A stretch of 64,000 nucleotides of DNA from Muribaculum sp. An289 (GTDB lineage Bacteria; Bacteroidota; Bacteroidia; Bacteroidales; UBA932). The notes beneath the pieces are model-generated. The model did not search any database. It worked only from the letters and a program-made list of their open reading frames with translations, and was not told the origin of the DNA. Positions 43,345-53,280 of this stretch are shown in pieces (position 1 is the stretch's first letter; each line of letters starts with the position of its first letter). The translations under genes were made by a program, and so were the position numbers. Location of the stretch: contig NZ_NFIV01000003.1 in assembly GCF_002159555.1 (NCBI RefSeq), positions 1 through 64,000 on the forward strand, written 5' to 3'.

Positions 43345-45177
43345 ATGCAACACAAGGTTATTGATGTTAATGATGTTGTGATAAGATTCGCCGGTGATTC
43401 CGGTGACGGTATGCAGCTGACAGGAACATTGTTTGCGGATACCTCCGCTTTATTGGGAAACCAGTTGTCTACTTTCCCGGATTATCCAGCGGAAATCAGG
43501 GCTCCTCACGGCACCATATCCGGAGTCTCGGGTTTTCAAGTTCACATAGGGCATACGGAGGTAACGACTCCGGGAGACTATTGCGACGTATTGGTCGCTA
43601 TGAATCCGGCAGCCTTGAAGGCAAATGTAAAATGGTGCAAACCGACTTCGACTATCATCATCGATTCAGATACTTTCAATGAGGAAGGCCTTTCCCGTGC
43701 CGGTTACAAGACCGATGATCCTGTCGCAGAACTCGGAATAGGGGACAGGAATCTGGTATTCTCGCCGATTACCACGCTCACGAAGGAAAGCCTCAAGGAC
43801 AGCGGGATGGACAACAAGGCGATTCTGAAATGCAAGAACATGTTCACCCTCGGAATGTGCTGCTTCCTTTTCGGACGTCCTCTCGAATTCATAGACAAGT
43901 ATCTTGAACGCAAATTCGCAAAGAAACCGGCGTTGATAGAGCCGAACAAGAAAGTCCTTTTCGACGGCTACAATTACGCTTCCAACATACAGGCCATACC
44001 TAATACATACGTAATAGCTCCGGCCGAATACAAGAAAGGCACTTACAGGAACATTACAGGCAACCAGGCTACCGCATGGGGACTGATTGCTGCATCCGAG
44101 AAATCCGGCAGGCATCTTTTCTGCGGCTCGTATCCTATCACTCCTGCAACTGCCATCCTCGAAGAGCTTGCCATACATAAGAATCTCGGGGTGAAGACAC
44201 TCCAGGCCGAGGACGAGATTGCCGGCATCTGTACGGCTATCGGTGCTGCCTATGCAGGCGACCTTGCGGTTACTACGACCTCGGGTCCGGGACTTTCGCT
44301 CAAGTCGGAGGCCCTCGGCCTTGCCATGATAACCGAATTGCCTCTTGTGATTGTCGACGTGCAGCGCAGCGGCCCTTCAACCGGCATACCTACGAAGACA
44401 GAGCAGACCGACCTCAATCAGGCCTTGTACGGAAGGAACGGCGAATGTCCGATAGCCATAGTTGCGGCGCATTCCCCTTCCAACTGTTTCGATGCTGCAT
44501 TCAACGCGGCAAAACTTGCGCTTGAGCACATGATGCCTGTCATATTGCTTTCCGAAGGTTTTCTCGGAAACGGTTCCGAGCCGTGGCGCATACCTTCCAT
44601 GAAGGATTATCCTGAAATCAAGCCGCCTATCATCGATTCATGCGAAGGCGCTTTCAAACCATTCGAGCGTGACCCGGAGACGTTTGTGCGCAAATGGGCG
44701 CTTCCTGGTACGAAAGGACTCGAACACAGGGTCGGCGGACTTGAAAAGAACCATGACGGCGTGATTTCCTCGGATCCTCTCGTGCATGAGATGATGGTAC
44801 GCGAAAGGGCTGAGAAAGTCGCCAAGGTGGCGGACTTCATACCTGAGCAGTCCATAATAGGAGAAAAGACGGGAGAAGTGCTCGTCGTAGGCTGGGGCGG
44901 AACATTCGGCCATCTTTATTCGGCTGTACATGAGCTCCAGATGGAAGGCAAGAGTGTGAGCCTTGCGCATTTCGACTACATAAACCCTCTTCCACGCAAT
45001 ACCGAAGAGGTCCTTGGCGGATTCAGGAAAATAATAGTCTGCGAGCTCAACAGCGGACATTTTGCCGCATATCTGAGGAACAAGTTCCCTCAGTTCGAAT
45101 ACAGCCAGTACAATAAGGTGCAGGGGCAGCCTTTCATCGTAGCCGATGTAGTGGCGGCCATAAGGGCAATCATGTAA
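43345..45177 (+). CDS. korA: 2-oxoacid:ferredoxin oxidoreductase, alpha (gamma-alpha fused) subunit
   Basis: The 610 aa product joins a gamma domain (about 1-190, RFAGDSGDGMQLTGTLFAD start) to an alpha domain (about 225-610, with GSYPITPATAILEELA, EDEIAGICTAIGAA and RSGPSTGIPTKTEQTDL). Such enzymes convert 2-oxoglutarate or related keto acids and CoA to acyl-CoA, CO2 and reduced ferredoxin in anaerobes. The beta subunit gene follows after 24 nt. 2-oxoglutarate is the likely substrate by subunit architecture, but other keto acids are possible. Confidence 0.9.
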   Translation: MQHKVIDVNDVVIRFAGDSGDGMQLTGTLFADTSALLGNQLSTFPDYPAEIRAPHGTISGVSGFQVHIGHTEVTTPGDYCDVLVAMNPAALKANVKWCKPTSTIIIDSDTFNEEGLSRAGYKTDDPVAELGIGDRNLVFSPITTLTKESLKDSGMDNKAILKCKNMFTLGMCCFLFGRPLEFIDKYLERKFAKKPALIEPNKKVLFDGYNYASNIQAIPNTYVIAPAEYKKGTYRNITGNQATAWGLIAASEKSGRHLFCGSYPITPATAILEELAIHKNLGVKTLQAEDEIAGICTAIGAAYAGDLAVTTTSGPGLSLKSEALGLAMITELPLVIVDVQRSGPSTGIPTKTEQTDLNQALYGRNGECPIAIVAAHSPSNCFDAAFNAAKLALEHMMPVILLSEGFLGNGSEPWRIPSMKDYPEIKPPIIDSCEGAFKPFERDPETFVRKWALPGTKGLEHRVGGLEKNHDGVISSDPLVHEMMVRERAEKVAKVADFIPEQSIIGEKTGEVLVVGWGGTFGHLYSAVHELQMEGKSVSLAHFDYINPLPRNTEEVLGGFRKIIVCELNSGHFAAYLRNKFPQFEYSQYNKVQGQPFIVADVVAAIRAIM

Positions 45178-45201
45178 AAACCGTTTTGGAAATATTTAGT
45201 T

Positions 45202-46221
45202 ATGGAAAAATATACTGTACAAGATTTTAAGAGCAATCAGGAAGTGAGATGGTGCCCTGGTTGCGGGGATCATGCAGTCCTTGCCTCTATCCAGAGGGCC
45301 CTTCCTGAAGTAAGCGAGGCGCTCGGGTACTCAAAGGAAAGATATGTGTTCGTATCCGGAATAGGATGTTCCTCACGTCTTCCTTATTATATGAACACTT
45401 ACGGTTTCCACAGCATACATGGCAGGGCGACTGCCATTTCTACAGGAATCAAGGTCGCAAACCCTACACTGACTGTTTGGCAGGCTACCGGTGACGGAGA
45501 CGCCCTTGCAATCGGCGGAAACCATTTCATCCATGCCATAAGAAGGAACATCGATATCAATATCATATTGTTTAACAATAGGATATATGGTCTTACGAAA
45601 GGCCAGTATTCGCCTACTTCGAAGTTGGGCGCAATTACCAAGACCTCTCCTTACGGTACCGTGGAGCATCCGTTCAACCCGGGCTCTCTCGTGCTCGGCG
45701 CGAAAGGTACGTTTTTTGCACGTAGCCTCGACGTTGAAATAAAACTGTCATCCGACATAATGTTGAGGGCTGCACGCCACGACGGGACGTCAGTCATTGA
45801 AATGCTGGTCAATTGCGTGATTTTCAACGACGGTGCGCATAAGGAGATTTCCGACAAGGAATGGAGGGCGGACAGGACTATCGTTCTTCAGGACGGTGAG
45901 AAGATGATTTTCGGAAAGAACCGCGACAAGGGTCTTGTCATGGAAGGGCACAGGCTCAAGGTCGTCACTATCGGTGAGAACGGCATTACCGAAGATGACA
46001 TACTTACCCACGATTCCCATGCGGACAACCTCGGGTTGCAGATGATGCTGGCGGATATGAAGTATCCGGAGTATCCTGTGGCTCTCGGTGTAATCCGCGA
46101 TGTAAAGGACATTACCTACGATGATGCGGTACGCGACCAGTTGGCTGAGGTGGAAGCCAAGGCCAAGGTCCATTGCGTGGATGACCTGCTGCATAGTGGT
46201 TCTACCTGGGTTGTCGAGTAG
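45202..46221 (+). CDS. korB: 2-oxoacid:ferredoxin oxidoreductase, beta subunit
   Basis: The 339 aa product carries the thiamine-diphosphate site: CPGCGDHAVLASIQ near 18-31, the GIGCSSRLPYY segment, HGRATAISTGIK, the GDGDALAIGGNH motif and NNRIYGLTKGQYSPTS. It pairs with the alpha subunit upstream. The nearby glutamate dehydrogenase uses or makes 2-oxoglutarate, which fits that substrate. Confidence 0.92.
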   Translation: MEKYTVQDFKSNQEVRWCPGCGDHAVLASIQRALPEVSEALGYSKERYVFVSGIGCSSRLPYYMNTYGFHSIHGRATAISTGIKVANPTLTVWQATGDGDALAIGGNHFIHAIRRNIDINIILFNNRIYGLTKGQYSPTSKLGAITKTSPYGTVEHPFNPGSLVLGAKGTFFARSLDVEIKLSSDIMLRAARHDGTSVIEMLVNCVIFNDGAHKEISDKEWRADRTIVLQDGEKMIFGKNRDKGLVMEGHRLKVVTIGENGITEDDILTHDSHADNLGLQMMLADMKYPEYPVALGVIRDVKDITYDDAVRDQLAEVEAKAKVHCVDDLLHSGSTWVVE

Positions 46222-46273
46222 TTTTAAAAGGGATTTTTTAGTTTATTAAAAACACTTTAAATAATTTAAAGAG

Positions 46274-47617
46274 ATGAAAACATCAGAAATTATGGCTAAG
46301 CTTCAGGCGAAGTACGGCCAGGAAAAAGAGTACCTTCAGGCAGTTCAAGAGGTTCTCGAGTCTATCGAGGATGTTTACAACCAGCATCCTGAATTTGAAA
46401 AGGCAAAAATCGTAGAGCGTCTCGTGGAGCCTGACCGTATCTTCACTTTCCGTGTAACTTGGATTGACGACAAAGGCGAAGTGCAGACTAACCTCGGTTA
46501 CCGTGTGCAGTTCAATAGCGCCATCGGCCCTTACAAAGGCGGTCTTCGTTTCCACAAAGCGGTTACTCCTTCAATGTTGAAATTCCTCGGTTTCGAGCAG
46601 ACTTTCAAAAACGCTTTGACTACTCTTCCTATGGGTGGTGCGAAAGGTGGTTCCGATTTCGATCCTGTCGGAAAATCAGATGCTGAAATCATGCGTTTCT
46701 GCCAGGCTTTCATGCTTGAACTCTGGAAATGCATCGGTCCTGACCAGGATATTCCTGCCGGTGACGTAGGTGTCGGCGGACGTGAAATCGGCTTCCTCTA
46801 TGGAATGTACAAGAAGCTCGCACGTGAGTACAATACCGGTGTCCTCACTGGTAAAGGCGCTACTTGGGGCGGTTCAATCCTTCGTCCTGAAGCAACCGGT
46901 TTCGGTGCCCTCTATTTCACTCAGCACCTTCTCCACAAAGCCGGAAAGAACATTGAAGGCAAGAGGGTAGCACTTTCAGGCTTCGGTAACGTTGCATGGG
47001 GTGCCGCTACGAAGGCTAAACAGCTCGGTGCCAAGGTTATCGCTATCTCCGGTCCGGACGGCGTTTGCGAAATTCCTGACGGTATTACCGATGAGATGAT
47101 TGACTATATGCTTGTTATGCGTGCTTCCAACAGGAACAAGGTTGAAGACATGGCTGTGAAATTCCCGGCTTTGGCTAAATTCACCCCTGGCAAGAAGTCA
47201 TGGAGCGTTAAATGCGACATCGCTCTCCCTTGCGCATTCCAGAACGAGCTTAACGGTGATGATGCAAAAGAACTTATCGCTAACGGTACATGGTGCTGCT
47301 GCGAAGTTTCGAACATGGGATGTACTCCTGAGGCAATCCACACCTTCCAGTCGAACGGTATCCTCTTCGCTCCTGGCAAGGCAGTGAATGCGGGTGGTGT
47401 TGCCACTTCAGGCCTTGAAATGACCCAGAATGCTTCACACATCAGCTGGTCTGCACAGGAAGTTGACGATAAGCTCCACTTCATCATGCAGAGCATACAT
47501 GAGGCATGCGTTAAATACGGTACCCAGCCTGACGGTCATATCGACTATGTCAAAGGTGCCAACATCGCCGGCTTCATGAAAGTCGCTACAGCTATGCTTG
47601 AGCAAGGAATCATCTAA
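46274..47617 (+). CDS. gdhA: Glutamate dehydrogenase (NADP-type, hexameric)
   Basis: The 447 aa product has the family motifs YKGGLRFHKAV near 92, the catalytic lysine region LPMGGAKGGSDFDP near 116-129, GDVGVGGREIG, TGKGATWGGS, ALSGFGNVAWGAA for the coenzyme and NAGGVATSGLEMTQN. It links 2-oxoglutarate and ammonium to glutamate. Codon use (CGT for Arg, GGT for Gly) is like tuf and unlike ordinary genes here, a sign of high expression. Confidence 0.95.
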   Translation: MKTSEIMAKLQAKYGQEKEYLQAVQEVLESIEDVYNQHPEFEKAKIVERLVEPDRIFTFRVTWIDDKGEVQTNLGYRVQFNSAIGPYKGGLRFHKAVTPSMLKFLGFEQTFKNALTTLPMGGAKGGSDFDPVGKSDAEIMRFCQAFMLELWKCIGPDQDIPAGDVGVGGREIGFLYGMYKKLAREYNTGVLTGKGATWGGSILRPEATGFGALYFTQHLLHKAGKNIEGKRVALSGFGNVAWGAATKAKQLGAKVIAISGPDGVCEIPDGITDEMIDYMLVMRASNRNKVEDMAVKFPALAKFTPGKKSWSVKCDIALPCAFQNELNGDDAKELIANGTWCCCEVSNMGCTPEAIHTFQSNGILFAPGKAVNAGGVATSGLEMTQNASHISWSAQEVDDKLHFIMQSIHEACVKYGTQPDGHIDYVKGANIAGFMKVATAMLEQGII

Positions 47618-47639
47618 TCAGAAGCTGATAGAAATTTTG

Positions 47640-47673
47640 GAGACTGCGCCCACGTGGTGCGGTCTCTTTTTTT
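47640..47673. terminator. Terminator between gdhA and murI
   Basis: GAGACTGCGCC (47640-47650) pairs with GGTGCGGTCTC (about 47656-47666) through a CACGT loop, with G-U pairs, then a T run. It lies between convergent genes. Confidence 0.8.
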
Positions 47674-47688
47674 ATTGAATATCGGATT

Positions 47689-48471
47689 TTATTGAATGTC
47701 GGACTCGACATGTACCGGTCCGTCCCATATGGCCTTGGCCATCCGGATCAGGACGGAATTGTCTCCGGACGATATGAGGGTCAGAGAGCCGGTTTTTCTT
47801 CTTTCCGCGTTTTTATCTCTTCTTCCCGCTTGCAGCACTTCAAGCGTGTGTTTTGCCACGGCCGGGGCGGGGTTGATGATTTTCGCGTTAGGTGCGCATT
47901 TTTTTATGACTTCTTCGAGGAACGGGTAGTGGGTGCATCCCAGGACTATGCGGTCTGCTCCCATTTCAGTCATGGGGCCTACGCATTCCTTTACGGCTGC
48001 GGCCGCCTCGTCATAGCCTGTCCTTCCGTTTTCAACGAGTTCTACCAGGCCTTTTCCCACCCTCTCTATCACTGTTACGCCTTTGGCATATTTTACCGAA
48101 GTGTTTTTGTAAAGCTCGCCTTTGAAGGTGCCGGCGGTGGCCAATACTCCGATGATCTTGCTCTCCGATTCGAGGGCGGCGGGCTTGATTGCCGGTTCCA
48201 TCCCGATGAACGGGATTGTGAATTTTTTCCGCAGGAAATCGATTGCCGCCGCCGTGGCAGTGTTGCAGGCTACCACGACGATGTCGGCACCTTTCCCAAT
48301 AAGCAGTCCGGATATGCGGAGGGCCCTTTCCCTTATTTCCCCGACAGGTTTTTCCCCGTATGGACAGTTGGCATTGTCCGAATAATATATGTAATCTTCG
48401 TCAGGGGCTATTTTGACGAGCTCCTTAAAAACTGAAAGTCCGCCGACTCCGGAGTCAAATAATGCTATCAT
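47689..48471 (-). CDS. murI: Glutamate racemase
   Basis: The 260 aa product starts IALFDSGVGGLSV and has both catalytic cysteines, in VVACNTATA near 71-79 and VLGCTHYPF near 181-189. It makes D-glutamate for peptidoglycan. The ATG at 48471 is chosen; a TTG at 48480 would add 3 residues. Confidence 0.95.
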   Translation of the reverse strand: MIALFDSGVGGLSVFKELVKIAPDEDYIYYSDNANCPYGEKPVGEIRERALRISGLLIGKGADIVVVACNTATAAAIDFLRKKFTIPFIGMEPAIKPAALESESKIIGVLATAGTFKGELYKNTSVKYAKGVTVIERVGKGLVELVENGRTGYDEAAAAVKECVGPMTEMGADRIVLGCTHYPFLEEVIKKCAPNAKIINPAPAVAKHTLEVLQAGRRDKNAERRKTGSLTLISSGDNSVLIRMAKAIWDGPVHVESDIQ

Positions 48472-48557
48472 GTCTTGCAAGCGGGAAAATGCGGCAAAAA
48501 GTGTTTAAAAATCGCACTAATTACGAAAATTGTTATTCAAGTTGTAAAAAAAATGAT

Positions 48558-48565
48558 TACATTTG
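48558..48565 (+). promoter_or_regulatory. Candidate -7 element for the SusC operon
   Basis: TACATTTG, 137 nt before the SusC start. That leaves a long leader which contains a hairpin (GTATTGT at 48583-48589 with ACAATAC at 48603-48609). Confidence 0.4.
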
Positions 48566-48702
48566 CGGATATTGTTTAAATGGTATTGTGTGTCCAAATG
48601 TAACAATACATGGAATGCAATTAGGATGCCAAACTTTTTAACAGGAATATAAATAATTGATTATAAAACCGTAGTATTATTGTTTAATTTAAAGATCAAC
48701 GT

Positions 48703-51690
48703 ATGAAAAAAATCAGACTTTTTTTCACGGCCGTTATGGTGATGTTGTGCTCGGGAGTAGTTTTCGCGCAGAACATTACGATTACGGGTGTCGTGACCGA
48801 CGAGGATACCGGCGCACCGGTGTCTTTTGCTTCGGTTATCGTTAAAGGCACCACTAACGGTGTCAGCGCGGACATCGACGGTAATTATTCCATTTCGGCT
48901 CCGAGTGATGCCGTACTCCAGTTCAGCTTCATGGGGTATGAGACTATTGAAATCCCTGTTAACGGACAGGCTATCATCAATGTATCCTTGGCAGCAGATG
49001 CTGAGATACTGGAGGATGCGATTGTCGTAGGTTACGGTACTGCGAAGAAGATAAGCAGTGTCGTAGGTTCGGCATCTTCGGTTTCCGGATCGAAGTTGGC
49101 TGACAGGCCTGCCGCGAATGCCGCCGATGCACTCCAGGGTATGGTCGCAGGTATGCAGGTGCTTTCAAGTACCGGTGAGCCTATGTCTACCGTATCCATG
49201 CGTATCCGTGGTGTCAACTCCATCAACTCTTCGAACACTCCGTTGTTCATCCTTGATGGTACGCCGGTTTCATCTGAGGTCTTCCTTTCATTGAGTGCCA
49301 ACGATATAGAAAGTACAGTCGTTTTGAAGGACGCTTCTTCCACAGCTATTTACGGTTCACGTGCGGCCAACGGTGTCGTTTACATTACGACCAAGAAGGG
49401 AGTCCGTTCCGAAAAGGCTACTGTCCAGCTCCGTGCGCAGTACGGTATATCTTCGGTAGCGCAGTCGAAGTTGAAGATGCTCAATACAAACCAGTGGTTC
49501 AGTTATTTGCAGCAGGTAATGCCTGACCAGTATGCGCAGCCTGCTATGCAGGGTCATCTCGAAAGAGCGAATATGTATGGTATCAATACCAACTGGCAGG
49601 ACTATTTCTTCAATGACGCAGCTCCTACCTGGAGCGTGGATTTGAATGTATCCGGTGCGACAGACAGGACCGACTACTTCATATCTGCTTCCGTTTTCGA
49701 TCAGGAAGGTACCTTGAGGTATTCCGACATGAGCAGGTATTCCCTCCGTTCCAATATCAACGTCAAGGCTAATGATTGGTTGAAACTGGGTGCCAATATG
49801 CAGTTGACCTATCAGATGGCAAGGACTAACGGTACTTCCTTCCAGGGAGGTGGCGGATATTCGCTTACAAACCCTATGGGTGCGGCGTTGTCTACCGTTC
49901 CATGGATTTCTCCGTACAAGCTTGTCGAAGAAGCGGACGGTTCTTGGCATTGGGGCGAGGAACTCGACCAGTATCCGGAAAACAATCAGTGGAGTACTTA
50001 TTATCTGAACTCTATTCAGCCAAGTACCAATAACTATGCACGTCTGAACGGTAATACCTATTTGGAACTCACTCCGTTGAAAGGTCTCGTGCTGAGGGCT
50101 GTACAGGCTGTCGAAGCATACGACTACAGGTATTCATACAGAGTATATCCTGAAGGTCCGTTTGAAACAGGCGGTAATGCGAACGAGCAGTTCACAAGGT
50201 ATTATCAGTTTACACTGTCAAATACTATAGAGTATAAGTTCAGCGTAGCTCAGGATCACCATTTCAATCTGTTGGTAGGTCAGGAGTCTATTATGAGATC
50301 ATCTGAAGGCTTTGCTGTAGGCGTAAGCGGTATCACGGATGTAAGGCAGAACAACCTTTCCGACGGTGTGGCTCCGTTCTCTGCTCCTTCATGGGCTAAG
50401 ACTGATGCTGTTTATAACTCATTCTTCGGACGTGTATCTTATGATTATGCTGACAAGTATTATTTGGATGCGACTGTCCGCGGTGACGGTAGCTCGCTCT
50501 TCGGACAATCCGGTAAATGGGGCATATTCTATTCCGTAGGTGCCATGTGGAATATTTCACGTGAAAACTTCATGGCCGGTGCAGGCTGGATAGATGATTT
50601 CCGTTTGAAAGCAAGCTGGGGAACGACAGGTAACTCAGGACTTCCTTCCGACTATCTTTCCATCGGTACTGTCGGTAGCGGTTCGTCATACAATGGCGAG
50701 GTTTCATGGGGTATTGGAAACGTGAACAATCCTAACCTGACATGGGAGATCGTACGTTCTTTCAATATAGGTCTTTCCGCACGTCTCTTCGACTTCTGGA
50801 ATGTAAGTGTCGAATTCTATGACAAGTATACGACCAATATGTTGATGGAAATCCCTTATTCCTATACTACCGGTCACAGTGCAGGCTGGGGTAACATCGG
50901 AGAAATGCAGAATACCGGTGTCGATATCGATTTGAGTTTCGACATATTCAGAAACAAAGACTGGTATATCAACTTGTCGACCAACTTCAACTACAACCAT
51001 AACGAAATTACGAAGCTCTTCGCTACACGTGATTCTTATGACCTTCCTGATTACTTGCAGTCATACAGGGTCGGACATGCGTACGGTGAATTCTGGATGC
51101 CTCTTTCGGCAGGCATAGACCCTCGTGACGGATATCAGATGTGGTATGATCTCGATGGTAACAAGACAAAAGTCTTCTCTGAGGCTTATTCGAATTATAC
51201 CGGTAAGAACAGGTATGCTCCGGTTGCCGGCGGTATTCAGTTCTACTTGCAGTGGAAGAACCTCGGTTTCTCCATGGATTGGGCTTATGTCGTAGGAAAA
51301 TATATGGTTAACAACGACCGCTTTTTCTTCGACAATCCGTCTCAGATGCTCCCGAGCTACAACGTCTCTACAAACGTTTACAAGATGTGGACTCCTAAGA
51401 ATCCGAACGGAACCCTTCCTCGCTTCGAAGCTACAAGGTATTTCGATACCCTTTTGCTTGAGGACGCTTCTTTCATCCGTTTGAAGAATGTCCAGATTAC
51501 ATATACCTTCCCTGAAAAACTTATCCAGAAATCCGGTTTCATACAGGGATTCAGGATTTATTTAACGGGACGTAACCTTCTCACCTTTACTAAGTACTCC
51601 GGTTGGGACCCTGAAGTCGATAGCAATATCAGTGCCCAGAACTATCCTAACTCAAGACAAATCGTAGCTGGTGTTGAATTTACATTCTAA
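48703..51690 (+). CDS. SusC/RagA-family TonB-linked outer membrane transporter
   Basis: The 995 aa product has a signal peptide (about 1-23), a carboxypeptidase-D-like regulatory domain (about 25-100, ITGVVTDEDTGAPVSFASVIVKG), the plug domain (about 115-230, with the SusC signature MRIRGVNSINSSNTPLFILDG) and a 22-strand barrel. It imports a ligand across the outer membrane with energy from TonB. The SusD partner begins 19 nt downstream. No glycoside hydrolase, sulfatase or regulator adjoins, so the substrate is unknown. Codon use is of the highly expressed type. Confidence 0.94.
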   Translation: MKKIRLFFTAVMVMLCSGVVFAQNITITGVVTDEDTGAPVSFASVIVKGTTNGVSADIDGNYSISAPSDAVLQFSFMGYETIEIPVNGQAIINVSLAADAEILEDAIVVGYGTAKKISSVVGSASSVSGSKLADRPAANAADALQGMVAGMQVLSSTGEPMSTVSMRIRGVNSINSSNTPLFILDGTPVSSEVFLSLSANDIESTVVLKDASSTAIYGSRAANGVVYITTKKGVRSEKATVQLRAQYGISSVAQSKLKMLNTNQWFSYLQQVMPDQYAQPAMQGHLERANMYGINTNWQDYFFNDAAPTWSVDLNVSGATDRTDYFISASVFDQEGTLRYSDMSRYSLRSNINVKANDWLKLGANMQLTYQMARTNGTSFQGGGGYSLTNPMGAALSTVPWISPYKLVEEADGSWHWGEELDQYPENNQWSTYYLNSIQPSTNNYARLNGNTYLELTPLKGLVLRAVQAVEAYDYRYSYRVYPEGPFETGGNANEQFTRYYQFTLSNTIEYKFSVAQDHHFNLLVGQESIMRSSEGFAVGVSGITDVRQNNLSDGVAPFSAPSWAKTDAVYNSFFGRVSYDYADKYYLDATVRGDGSSLFGQSGKWGIFYSVGAMWNISRENFMAGAGWIDDFRLKASWGTTGNSGLPSDYLSIGTVGSGSSYNGEVSWGIGNVNNPNLTWEIVRSFNIGLSARLFDFWNVSVEFYDKYTTNMLMEIPYSYTTGHSAGWGNIGEMQNTGVDIDLSFDIFRNKDWYINLSTNFNYNHNEITKLFATRDSYDLPDYLQSYRVGHAYGEFWMPLSAGIDPRDGYQMWYDLDGNKTKVFSEAYSNYTGKNRYAPVAGGIQFYLQWKNLGFSMDWAYVVGKYMVNNDRFFFDNPSQMLPSYNVSTNVYKMWTPKNPNGTLPRFEATRYFDTLLLEDASFIRLKNVQITYTFPEKLIQKSGFIQGFRIYLTGRNLLTFTKYSGWDPEVDSNISAQNYPNSRQIVAGVEFTF

Positions 51691-51709
51691 TCATCTAAAG
51701 AATAGGAAA

Positions 51710-53236
51710 ATGAAGAAAATTTTTATATCATTGATTGCAATAGCGGTATTGGTGAGCTGCGACATGAACAAGCAGCCATACAGTTCAATATCGCCGGACA
51801 ATGCTCTTTCTTCGATGTTGGATGCATCGAAACTGAGAAATTTCATATATGCCAATTTCAGGGGTCTTACATCCGGTGGCTATGTGTACAGCGGTGAAAT
51901 CCAGGCGGATTTCTTCAATGCTTCGCTTGAATACGGTAATAACGGCGGTGACCTTCACAGGTGGAATTTCTCCAATAACCTCGGTACTGCGTTATCATTC
52001 TGGTCTTCTGCTTATTCTGTGTCTGCAAATGACAATTTCTTTATAGAAAAGATCAATAGCTATATGGCAGCGCAGAGGAAAGACGGTACACTTAGTTCAG
52101 AGGACAGCACGACCCTTATGAGGTATAAGGGAGAGGCTTTCTTCTCACGTGCGTATGCGTATTTCTTCTTGGCTCAGTATGTATGTAAAGACTATGATCC
52201 GGCGACTGCCGCAAACGAATACGGTTTGCCGATAGTACTTACGTACAATCCTACAAGTGACGAGACAAAATACCCTGCACGCGAAAGCCTGCAAGCGACT
52301 TTTGAAAGGATTAATGCTGACCTTGACAGTGCTGAACTCTATATAGATACTGAAGCAGCAGGCGACGGTGAAATTTATTTCACTAAAGATGTTGTTGCAG
52401 CTTTCAGGGCACGTGTCGCTTTGTATATGGATGATTACAAGGCTGCTATAGAGTATGCCAAACCTCTTGTGGATATGAGCCGTGAAGGTTCCCGCTATGC
52501 TCTGCTTACCGATACTGCTTCATTTAATGATTTGTGGCTGAATGATAGCGGCAAAGAGTGCATAATGCAGGTTTTTGCAAGCTTTAACGAATTGCCGTCC
52601 TCATCATCCTACAATTATGTTGCGTACAGTGTAGCCCAGCGTCTGTATAAGCCGTATTATATCCCTACTAAGAATGTAATTGACTTATATAGTGCGGATG
52701 ATATCCGTTTCCTCTCATGGTTTATAAACGTTCCGGTTACCTATACCGGTGTTTCAGCCCCTGTTTACCTGTGTAACAAGTACCCTGGTAATCCTGATTT
52801 CTGGGTAGGAGAAACAAATTACTGTAACTCTCCGAAACCTTTCAGGATTGCTGAACAGTACCTTATTCTTGCAGAGGCATACGATAAAGACGGGAATGAG
52901 TCAGAGGCTGCATCCGTGCTCAACGCTCTGAAGAGTGCGCGTATACCTTCGCACAGGGAGACTCAATATAGTGGAGAGACCCTTGAACTCGAAATAAAGA
53001 ATGAGCGAATCCGTGAGTTGTTTGCAGAAGGTTTCCGTCTTCCTGATTTGAAGCGTTATCATGAAGGTTTCAGCAGGGGTGAGGCACAGAACAATACTGT
53101 GATATTCCTGCCTGGCGGTTCAGATACGGAGGCCTTGTCAGTAGATGCCGATAACTATCGTTTCACGTGGCCTATTCCATACGAGGAAATCATAACCAAT
53201 CCTCAGATAGCTTCACAGCAAAATGCTGGTTATTAA
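51710..53236 (+). CDS. SusD/RagB-family surface lipoprotein
   Basis: The 508 aa product has a lipoprotein signal (VLVSC, Cys about residue 18) and the SusD fold: YKGEAFFSRAYAYFFLAQ TPR helix near 143-160, TFERINADLDSAELYI, and the C-terminal RIRELFAEGFRLPDLKRYHEG. It covers the SusC pore as a ligand-binding lid. The frame runs 13 codons further upstream into SusC, but the signal peptide starts at 51710. Confidence 0.94.
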   Translation: MKKIFISLIAIAVLVSCDMNKQPYSSISPDNALSSMLDASKLRNFIYANFRGLTSGGYVYSGEIQADFFNASLEYGNNGGDLHRWNFSNNLGTALSFWSSAYSVSANDNFFIEKINSYMAAQRKDGTLSSEDSTTLMRYKGEAFFSRAYAYFFLAQYVCKDYDPATAANEYGLPIVLTYNPTSDETKYPARESLQATFERINADLDSAELYIDTEAAGDGEIYFTKDVVAAFRARVALYMDDYKAAIEYAKPLVDMSREGSRYALLTDTASFNDLWLNDSGKECIMQVFASFNELPSSSSYNYVAYSVAQRLYKPYYIPTKNVIDLYSADDIRFLSWFINVPVTYTGVSAPVYLCNKYPGNPDFWVGETNYCNSPKPFRIAEQYLILAEAYDKDGNESEAASVLNALKSARIPSHRETQYSGETLELEIKNERIRELFAEGFRLPDLKRYHEGFSRGEAQNNTVIFLPGGSDTEALSVDADNYRFTWPIPYEEIITNPQIASQQNAGY

Positions 53237-53280
53237 TAGTTAGCATATCTAACTCATAACATTTTAAAATAACTTGTAAT

